Source: Ficedula albicollis
Lineage: Eukaryota > Chordata > Aves > Passeriformes > Muscicapidae
Direction of reading: 5' to 3'
DNA: 64,000 nucleotides
NCBI RefSeq assembly: GCF_000247815.1
Contig: NC_021671.1
Coordinates: 21,881,267 to 21,945,266, forward strand
Every line of letters begins with the position of its first letter. Positions within the stretch are counted from its first letter, which is position 1. Made by a program: the position numbers and the translations under genes. Shown piece after piece: positions 55,101-64,000 of the stretch. The notes beneath the pieces are model-generated. The model did not search any database, had not been told where the DNA came from, and saw only the letters and a list, made by a program, of their open reading frames with translations.

Positions 55101-57439
55101 CTCTATCACACATTTCTTCACTTCAGTATTTCTGCAGAATGTGCTACAGTTCATACCAGTCTCACCTATTTGCTTTTTCTGAGTAGCCCATAAATTAGTA
55201 TGCTTGTGTTTTACTGGATTATTAAATAAAGTATTTAATATATTTTTCATTATGCTACTGTTCCCTTTTTGCAGTAGTAAGATAATTACCAAATCCCTTA
55301 ACTTTCCATCTTAGTTTCCATTGAATTTCAGTTTTAGGATTGCGGGTACTAACACAATTCCTCAAGATCAGAGCTCAGGTGACAAATGTAAATTCTTTTA
55401 AAAAAAATCCATTATCCTGAATTTGGAAAGTTCGCAGAACCACTGCAATGGACAATACAATTACAAAACAGTTCTAGCTTTAGATTTCTGTAAATGTACT
55501 CCATAAAAAATCCAGAGGCAGAACTAAAACATGTGACTTTATTCCAGTTTCTCCATCTATAAAATCAGCTAATTATATTTAACTACTTCACTGAATACTC
55601 TTAAGTCCTTATTATATATAAAATTTGTGAAGCTTTTAAAACTGTCAAGACATGACAGAACTGGAATCAGAATAGAGGGGCTCCATTATTCTTCCAGTTA
55701 GAAATAAACACAGAAGTTCAGAGATTAACACATTAAGAAGGCTCAAAGAGAATACATTTTAGCTTTTTGTTAAGCTCAATACCTTAAACTCAAAGAACCT
55801 TTTTACTTAAGGCTTCTTTCTACCCTTTAATCTTGCAACTCTTCTTTGAACCTTCATCTATGTTCTCCTTTATTTGTAGTCACTAGAACTAGAGAAAACA
55901 ATCCAGCCTTAGACCTCCCAGAACCAGAGTACCATCTCCCCTCCCATTCCCACACTTTCTAGCTTACATACCCAGAGCCCCTGTCAGCCCTTCAGCTGTA
56001 GATGTTTCACACAGGATGGAGTCTATTGCTCTAAAAGAAGCCCTACATCCTTGCCCCTTCACATACATTTGCTGTGTTAAAGCAAAGATCTTGTTCTGCC
56101 CAGTTTGACAAGCACAACCAATCACTCATCCATTTGCTCTATTCATTATTATTTTCTCGATCTTTAAATATTCTACAAACTTCTTAAGTGTTTATTTTTA
56201 TGTGGGCCAATATAAATGTTCAAGTGTGGAGGACTGGCAGCCCACTGGTACACACAGATACTCAAGGATCACCAAAATCTTCTCTTAGGTCTAATTCACC
56301 TACTGCGTGTCCTTCTCACCATGCATCACTCTTGACTCCTCAGAAAAATGCCCAAGAGCATCTAGAAAGTAAATTTATGGAAAATATTTTTACACTTCTT
56401 CCTTGTTAACAGCCCAATGTATATAAGCAGCTCAAAAATATAGCACGAGTAGTAGTGTTACAGGGCCTATTTTTAACAAACTCATGCTGACAAGCATTAG
56501 GAATATCTGGAGTAACATCAGTTACTTCATCATTTCACCTGGATCATAATATGAGCTTATAACTACCTCAGTTATCTAGTCTCCTATGCTGGGCTCAGCC
56601 AAGAGTCTCCTGTCCTCCTGATCTGCCAACACTTCTGTAACTCAACAGTGAAAGTCTAACATTAACTTCTTTCTTAGCTCTGTTCGGATTAAACTATCTT
56701 CAGACTTTGAAACAGCAACACTGAAAACTAGACTTCCATCTAAGTACCTGCTGTCCTAGACTACATGCCTCTGGAAGGTAACAATTTTTTTTTTCACATT
56801 ATTCTGCATTTTAAACAAAACACACCCTTCCTATCCAACCATCAATCTGCTCTCCAGTAAGAAACTCAAATACAATCAACAATATGTGATTTTCTTTCTC
56901 ACCTAAGCAGTCCATATGAGCAAAGGTACCTCAAAAGAAAGCCCTACCACTGCATGAAAAGATAATAACTGCAACAATTACATTCTTCCCCCACTGCAGG
57001 TTTGGTTTATTCCTTCTATATACATATGAATGCAACTTAACACAATGAAAATGTTAACTGGACAAATGGAAGAAAGAGGTGCTTTAATATGTAGAATTAT
57101 GAAAAGCTAGAAATATTTCTGCTGAAGGAATATATGTCAAAATTCAGACAGAAGACTTCATTTAAAATATGTATAAGGCAATGCAAGAGAAGAAAAGGTT
57201 GTTACTTTTCCACATGAATTACTGGAGGGACCATAAAAAATAGGCAAAAAATCCACCTCCTATTCTCTGTGATGTTTCAGCTTATCTGAGAAATAAAGGT
57301 TCAAATGGAGCAGCTTTGATATCCAAAGTAGCCAATCTTTTCGTGCTACCTTGCATCAACTTTTTAAAAAGGAAGGAAAAAAAATTGTCAGAACAAATAT
57401 TGATCAATTGCCCTGTCAAGCTGATGCTGAAGTCAGCAA
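55101..57439. other. Unique AT-rich non-coding DNA
   Basis: I see no gene, RNA gene or mobile element. Frames are at most 73 codons. Confidence 0.65.
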
Positions 57440-57640
57440 CATGTAAATGCTCTGCTTTTGAGAATCCTCTCCGATATTTATGTTGCAGATAATCAGGAGT
57501 TTTGTTTTATTAGAGAGTGGGTTTTGTTGCTGGGGACAGAGATGGAGGGTCAGGGAACAGAGGGGGGGAAGGAGGGAGATTTCAAGCCTATAAAAGCGCA
57601 ATTGAAGATCAGACTAAAGCTCATTTAAAGACTTCCAGTA
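57440..57640 (+). promoter_or_regulatory. Candidate TATA-type core promoter
   Basis: A canonical TATAAAAG lies at 57589-57596. It is preceded by a purine-rich GA/GGG block (57537-57580), and a start about 30 bp downstream is possible near 57620. A GTAAGAAA splice-donor-like motif occurs at about 57639. No recognised exon follows. The motif could be chance, but the combination of GA-rich upstream sequence and a perfect TATA box is unusual for this window. Confidence 0.25.
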
Positions 57641-60140
57641 AGAAACTGTGACCAAGGCTTAAAACGCACTGAAGAAGCAGCTTCATCTTGAACTTTGGGA
57701 GCAGCTGTGCTCTCACTGCCCTTCCCCCAACACAGGAAACAGACCTAGAAACAAAAATAAGACAGGAATGCTCCTGTGCAAGCTAATGTTGTTGGCTTCT
57801 TAAACATCCACTACTCTGGTGCCAAAAAAAATGAAACCCAGGAGGATTTAACACTTCAAAGGATAGTGAGACACTGCTTTAAACACAGAATTTTCTATCA
57901 GAAACAGATATTCTTTCATTTTGTAAACAAACTGGAAGAATGTTATCATGAGTGCATGTTGAGACAGATTTCATTTATATTCCTGTACTACTTATGCACA
58001 AATACACCACTGCATATTGCACTTTTACCCATTTTAGACTACAGCTAATGCTGCAGCAGTGTTATCTGCCACCAGCAAAAAAAAAATGCAGCAGTTGAAT
58101 CTTCTGATGCTTTCCAAAACATTCTATTACAACATGCAGTTTGAAAGCTTAACAGTACAGTGAAATGTTTGACAAAGAAGTTCTCTCCTTATTAAGCAAT
58201 GATACATAATTATATGTTCCAGGAGAATGTAACATCTTGCCAAAGAACTTATGGCCACAAATGCTACTCACAGTATTTCCAACTACAAATTATAGTTATG
58301 CTTTCACTTGTGTTATTAAGAACTTGGCCTTTGTTCCATCTATTTAATTTTCTAAACAAACGTAAAAAGATGGGAAGTAAAGGGAGTGGTAGGCTACAGT
58401 CTCTGTCTAACCTAAAAAAACTAAACCTAACCAACAACTTTATTTAATTTTGACGAGCACAAATCATCTCTATGGCTTGCTCTGCTTCACTCACCACAAA
58501 CAACTCATGTTTTCAACACTTAATTTAATATTTTGCAGGCTAATGGAAACTTTACATAATGCATTCTCCCTCATAAAACTAAAATGTCAACGCAAATAGA
58601 ATTGAGATCTTGATATGGACAGAAAGCAAATGTTATCTTTTCAAAATCTACAGGCTAACAAACATGATGTGGAGGATGGGATGAGCACTGATACAAAGCA
58701 AAGAAGGAGGGGAAAATAATCTTACTTCTTTTAGAAGGGTGTCTTTATCTCTTTCTGAGCTTAGCACCCCCAGCCATACCTCTCTCAACAGTGTTTTAAT
58801 ATTTGATTAAAATAGTTTCTAGTTCCCTCCTCATTCTGCTAGCATCCTCCCTGTGGTAGGACATGAAAAACAGATTGAAAAACAGTCGATGTGGTTATTA
58901 ATAGTTACATTTCACTGTCACTGAAAATAGAATACGTATGGTCAGGTTAGTCCTCACTCACAACAAATTCCAACTCCAGTGGTTTCCTTTTATTTAAAAA
59001 AAAAACCAACAAAAATATTATGTTTGATCTTTTCTTTGTCCATTGAGAGCTCAGGGCAGGCAGTGCTCATGCCTTCAGCACCTGTTAATAATTTCTCAGT
59101 AGAATGTATAGAGCAAAAGCAGGTGAAGAGAGTTTTAACCATTCCATCCATGTACCTGATCCCAACTAGCCACATAGTGAGGTTCCTCCCCTTCAAGCAC
59201 CACTTCTTTACAGCTATACCTACCAAGAGGGAAATGACTTACTATGGATGTAGCATTTCAAAAATGGTGCAAAGTCATGTAAATGGTTTCCAGTTTCAGG
59301 GGATTTCATTCTAAATACAGGTAATTAAATCTCAGCATAATGAGAAAACAAAAGCAAGCACTGATCACACCCAGATGCATCAATGCAAGAAAAATCATCA
59401 TCAGACATGGTGAGCTTAACCCTGAATAACCAATATTTCTCTTGAGCTGTCTTCCAATTACCAATATAATTCTGTTTCCTCCAGAATAAAGAACTGCAAA
59501 ATTTCTTACAGAAAATCTGCATGCTTTCAGAATGCTCTGCTTATTATACCAAAATGAAACATACATAACAGCTCAGTCATCCCCTCTACTGCCATTTCAC
59601 AAGTCCTTTCTCCCTGTTTTCCATAAACTCTTATTTATATCTATTACATTTTCTGTAACTACTGCTAAGAATAAGCACCTCATTATTTATTTATTTTGGT
59701 TCAAACCATTTGATACATGCTGGGTTATAGCAAGGGGATAGATAAATGGACTACGGTTTAGACAGTTTACAACAAAATTATTAAAACCAAAAAAACAACA
59801 AAAAAAATCCAAAACCAACGGCAGCCCTCTCAGCAGAGTAGCTCCACCTACACAGGTGGTACTGACATCATTACTGGAGAATAAGCTTCTTATGCCTGGA
59901 AAACAGTATTGAGAACAGATTGTAGCAAACGCTTTTACGTGATTCTCCACAGTGGACGTTCCAAAACAGCTGAACCCACACTCAGAGCAGGCTTTTCATG
60001 AAGTCCAAATATAAAGGAATGCCTGGATACTTTTTGCCTTCTGTTTTCCATAGTTATAGGATGTACCTTCATCTTGATCTGTGAGATACTAAGCTCTACA
60101 GTTCTAGTAACAAAAGTAAGAGGAGCATCACAGCTAAAGG
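57641..60140. other. Unique AT-rich non-coding DNA
   Basis: No gene is recognised. A 111-codon plus frame (58979-59314) and overlapping minus frames carry no motif. Confidence 0.6.
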
Positions 60141-60748
60141 ATAGAACAGAACAGAATAGAACAGATTTCAGTTGGAAGGGACCTACAATTCTCACTAGTC
60201 TCAACCCGTCCAGTTCAGGACTGGCCAAGAGTTAAAGCACATTGTAAGGGTACTGCCCAAGCACTGTCAGCCTTGGGGCATTGATCACCACTCTAGGAAG
60301 CTGTTCCAGTGTTTGACCACCCTCTTGGTAAAGTAATGCATCCTAATGCTGAGTCCAAACTTAGCCTGGTGCAGCACAAGATATTCCCACACATCCTTTC
60401 ACTGCCTTCCCAGGAGAAGAGATCAGCACCTCCCTCTCTGCCTTCCCTCCTTCAGAAGCCATCGAGAGCAATAAGGTTGCTTCCCAGGCTCCTTCTCTCC
60501 AAGAACACAAGCCCAAAGTCCTCAGCTGCTCCTCTCAGGACATGCTTTCCAGCCCTTTTCACCACATTTGTTGACTTCCTCCAGACACATTTGAGGATCT
60601 TCACATCCTTGTTAAATTTTGGGCCCAGAACAGCACACAGTGCTCAAGATAAAGCTGAACCAATGCTGAATGTAGAGGGCAAATCACCTCTTCCGAGTGG
60701 CTGGTGATGCACTCCTAGGTGCAGCTTGCCTTCCTAGGATCAGTCTGG
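60141..60748 (-). mobile_element. CR1 LINE fragment, minus strand
   Basis: The element starts at its 3' end with the AGAACAGAATAGAACAG-type tail. Reverse-complement CR1 phrases follow: 'TTTCAGTTGGAAGGGACCTA', 'AGGAAGCTGTTCCAGTGTTTGACCACC' (in part), 'GAAGAGATCAGCACCTCCCT' and 'GGGCCCAGAACAGCACACAG'. It belongs to a different CR1 subfamily from the copy at 36203, as the tail is AGAATAG-based. The ORF2 end is too decayed for a continuous frame. The plus-strand 132-codon frame here is a shadow. Confidence 0.9.
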
Positions 60749-61789
60749 ATGAGAACTGTGCCACAACTAATTTCAAGAAATGTACATACTGACAGAGGTA
60801 GGCATACTGTTACATATAAACTATCTTTTGAAATGTCAGCTGGACCATAATCAAAAATAACTAATTGAAACTTAACAAAAATCCACATTCCTATTGAAGG
60901 TTAGGGTGAAAACGTGGTCTGAAAATAAATTAGCCTTTATGTATTGCACATCACAGTCCAATATCACAAAAGAAATTTATACATGTTTTTTCTACATAGC
61001 ATAGCAACAAAAATTCCTTGTGCAAATATTACAGAAATTATCTACGTAAGAAGTCTTAATTATCACCATAAATTCTCTAATTGCATGATAAATAATAAAT
61101 TTATACAATGATTCCGCAGACATTTAGAACGGTGCTACGCTATAATGATATACCATTTGACAAATACTGTAACCCATTAGATTTTAAAACATCATATTGA
61201 AAATAGAAGGTTTTAAACTTGCAGCTTACAAAGCTGCTTCATACCTCCAGCATGTGGTTTATGCTCATTTTCATCCATCCAAACATATCACATTTATAAA
61301 AATCTAATCTCTGGAAACATGACTAGATGGCCTTAAAATAGTCAGTTTGTTGATGGATTTATAACTTTATGTGCATTTCACAATTACACTCAAGAACGTA
61401 TTTTAAAGAGAGTAAGTTCATGCCCCTTCCACAAATAGGCATTTGCAACAGGCTTTGAACTAAGTTCACACCAGACTGCATAAACATGTTGCCCTATAAG
61501 CAGCAGAACTAAAAGAATCTGGGTTTTGATATTTTCATACACCAGGCCTGCTGAAGAGCCTCATAAACTCTGCTGTTACCCAGACAATTACACATGTGCT
61601 ACCTGGCCAGTCAGTGCTGCCTCACGGAATGCACCCCAAACTAGCCAAGGGCTTGTCCCACTTGGTGAGGGAGTGGCTTTGACTTTGGTCTCCTTCACCC
61701 CCTGAGCTGCTAATCCTTACAACACCTGGAGGAATTCCTTATCTTTGAGCACATTAACACTGTGGAATGTGGCTGATGTTTAACAGATC
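60749..61789. other. Unique non-coding DNA between two CR1 copies
   Basis: No gene is seen. The last 230 bp (61560-61789) are somewhat GC-richer and may contain more of the following element, but I cannot place it. Confidence 0.55.
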
Positions 61790-62035
61790 CAAGTGCTCTA
61801 TTCTGGGAGGAATGGAGTGACAGACAATGCCAAATTGCACATTAGGAAAAGGTTCTTCACCTGGAGGGTAGCTGGGCACTGGAACAGGCTCCCCAGAGAA
61901 GCCTGCTGAAAGAGGCATCTTGGATGATGCTCTTAATCCTATGGTTTAGTCTTAGGCACTCCTGTGAGGAGCAGGGAGTTAGACTTGATGACCCTTCTGG
62001 GCCCCTTTATACTTGAGATATTCTATGATTTTATG
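61790..62035 (+). mobile_element. CR1 LINE 3' end, plus strand
   Basis: Plus-strand CR1 3' sequence runs in order. It has 'TTAGGAAAAGGTTCTTCACC', 'GGCACTGGAACAGGCTCCCC', 'GAGTTAGACTTGATGACCCT' and the terminal ATATTCTATGATTTTATG tail that ends near 62035. These phrases cover the ORF2 end and 3' UTR. With the copy at 60141 it forms a convergent pair with about 1 kb between them. Confidence 0.92.
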
Positions 62036-63530
62036 TATCCAAACTACAGATTTTGTTTCTTAGGAAAACCTCAACAATGCTTAGACAAGTGACATACACC
62101 TACTCAAGATGCCTGAGCTCCCACACAGCTCATGCTACCCAAGGAAAGTTTGTGGGCTGACCCACCTTTTAGTTTTTACCATATAAACCCTGGCTTTGGC
62201 TGGCAAGTGCTGAAATCAGACAGAATTCACTCTAGCTGTAGCTGTTAATGCCCCCACGGTACACAATCATTATTTCAGTTTCTTTTTCCTCTCAATCTTT
62301 TCATACTCTTACACTCAGGCAGTGCAAGTTAAGATCCAGTGAAATGGCTCTATTTGTCAGCACAGTAAAACACCTGAGCAACGTAACACTGCACAGCACC
62401 AGAGTCAGGCAAGCCACTTCACAAGGGAAAAGCACAGTGCTTTATATGCATTTCCACTTAAAGAGAAGTACTGTATTCCAGTCTGGTATTCCAGTCTAAG
62501 CAGCTCAATTCTTAACAGACAACTGGCTTTCTAATTTTAAAGGCAGGAATATTGATATTTTAATCAATTCTTAAATAGGATGAATTCATAAAAATGGAGA
62601 GTTATTTGAACTGGACTGTGCTGGTGACTAATATGTCTATTCCTCGATGTATTGTACTTTTGAAGTTACAAAAATATACAGTAAATGAAGCTCCGGATGA
62701 TGATATTTATCTGTCTAGAAATTTCCTTTATGTTCTGCCAACTTCAATTCTGATTTGGACTAGAATGATAACTGGTAAACAATAATCTGGCATGCACTCA
62801 TTAGCAGAAAAACAAACAATATATTTTTTAAAGTACAATATACCAGATAAATTTCCATTTCACGCTAGAAGACTTCAGCTTCTAGTACAATTACTTGCTT
62901 TATTTTGTTGCTGACTGCAAAATGGCATAAAAATACTCTCTTATACATTAGGCTTTTAGCTCTAAGGCCTTTCATTTAGCTATTGCTACTTCTTTTCTCT
63001 TCTTTTCCTCCATTTTAAGACACACGGGCTGTGTGAAATCTGCTCAATTTCAAACAACTTTCACAGGTTAAATCAGTTGTAATTATTAGGTTTGCTTTTA
63101 CGGATTTAAAAATTATTTCATGTTATTCTTACTATTAAAAACATACCTTCACTATGGGGTAAAACATTCAACAGGCTAGATAGGAAAAACAGTGACCTTG
63201 GAGGACTACAACATTAACTGTGACAACAGTGTCTCAAATAAGCAAGAGACAAAAAGGGAAGGAAAAAAAAGGAAAAGACATGGATTTCTTTTTTATAATA
63301 TTCAGCTATCACTCATCAAAACATTTTCAGTGAAAGTCTATTTTTAAATAAATATAAGTAGTTAAAAATGAAGAAAGTATGTATGGTTTCAAGCTTACAA
63401 TCCTTAACTTCTATTAATTAGTGTCCCTGTTATTTTAGGAACCTCACGGGTATTTAGAGGGCTAAACTGCAATAAAACATAAATGAAACCTATTAAGGTC
63501 ATCTTGGTCAATAAAAACTAATTGCATCAA
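62036..63530. other. Unique AT-rich non-coding DNA
   Basis: No gene is recognised. A 13-bp slippage repeat (GTATTCCAGTCTG / GTATTCCAGTCTA) lies at about 62473-62498. Confidence 0.6.
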
Positions 63531-64000
63531 ACAATAGCTGCAAATGATGGACAGCCCTTGCCAGTGGGCAGGAGAGGAGGAGAGCACATCCCACAGCCCC
63601 TAGCACCCAGGAAAGGCTGCCATCCATCCCTCTTCCCCAGCTCATGCCTCCTCCAACCCCAGCCCTCTGCCCACCAGCAAGAAGCGATTTGACAGTAATA
63701 TTTCAGCAGCCATATGGCTGTGCCAGGCAAGTTCAGCCTTGCTGCCTCACACTGCTGCTGTTACCCTCCTCCCTGGCTTCCCAGAACTCTGCTGGCCGAT
63801 GCGTTCTGCCACAACACACACTCATGGCAAACTTGTCTTTCTCAGGGGAGAGGCACCGAGGCTCCATCAGACATGTTACACTGTCCCAGAAGATGCCCTG
63901 GCCAGGTCAGGGGAGAGCTGTGAGCAGCAACGTGCCTGAGGAGCCAGGCACGGCACAGAGCAGTGCCTGCAATGACAGCCCGAGCACAGACCCTGGGCAC
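63531..64000. other. GC-richer end of the window
   Basis: The last 470 bp are distinctly richer in G+C than the preceding AT-rich sequence and contain several CpGs (GGCCGATGCG near 63794, CACCGAGG near 63852, GGCACGGCAC near 63948). Short frames of 66-69 codons are not recognisable. The stretch may approach a gene or a GC-rich repeat beyond the window. Confidence 0.4.

Noticed and set aside
60309..60707. 132-codon plus-strand frame
   Set aside because: It lies antisense over a CR1 fragment, so it is not a host gene.

Overview
This window is vertebrate nuclear DNA, almost certainly avian and probably from a songbird. The case for a bird is the interspersed repeats. At least seven are CR1-type LINE fragments, most of them 5'-truncated, with readable reverse-transcriptase remnants and the bird CR1 3' tail. 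One further piece resembles a passerine ERV LTR. I saw no Alu- or L1-like elements, no bacterial operon structure, no rRNA, tRNA or CRISPR, and no protein-coding exon I could defend. The longest open frames are poly-Gly or poly-Pro translations of homopolymers. The next longest (215 codons at 9910-10557) has no recognisable domain. The window reads as a gene desert or the inside of a large intron.

Layout: 1-107 is pure G, followed by a small nested duplication (108-644). 645-7570 is AT-rich unique DNA with a probable solo LTR near 4083-4773. 7574-7680 is a CR1 tail. 7690-13920 is mostly unique, with a GC-richer patch at 8895-9330. 13924-15054 is a 568-bp tandem duplication. 15055-27917 is unique DNA with two short duplications, a perfect 22-bp palindrome and a pyrimidine-rich block. 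27918-28575 is a CR1. 31322-31894 is a full-partial-full duplication. 32580-32830 is an old CR1. 36203-37140 is a long CR1. 38022-38527 is A18 followed by G488. 40281-41601 is a second full-partial-full duplication. 41791-42046 and 44784-44916 are further duplications. 48591-49354 is A17-G715-T7-A25. 52238-52825 is a CR1 tail duplicated together with its flank. 54901-55100 is a three-copy mosaic. 57589 carries a TATA-box motif. 60141-60748 and 61790-62035 are CR1s. The last 450 bp are GC-richer.

The most striking signal is a pair of linked anomalies. First, there are giant plus-strand G homopolymers, two of them starting directly after a poly-A run. Second, about fourteen direct local duplications, with units of 16-618 bp, are nearly all 95-100% identical by eye. 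Two of these share the same architecture: full copy, short copy of its 5' end, full copy. The uniform youth of the copies and the extreme G runs are most economically explained as assembly or gap-filling artefacts, such as dark-cycle poly-G reads and unmerged overlaps or haplotypes. A real local duplication process remains possible and can be tested with raw long reads. I found no evidence for a new gene system here.
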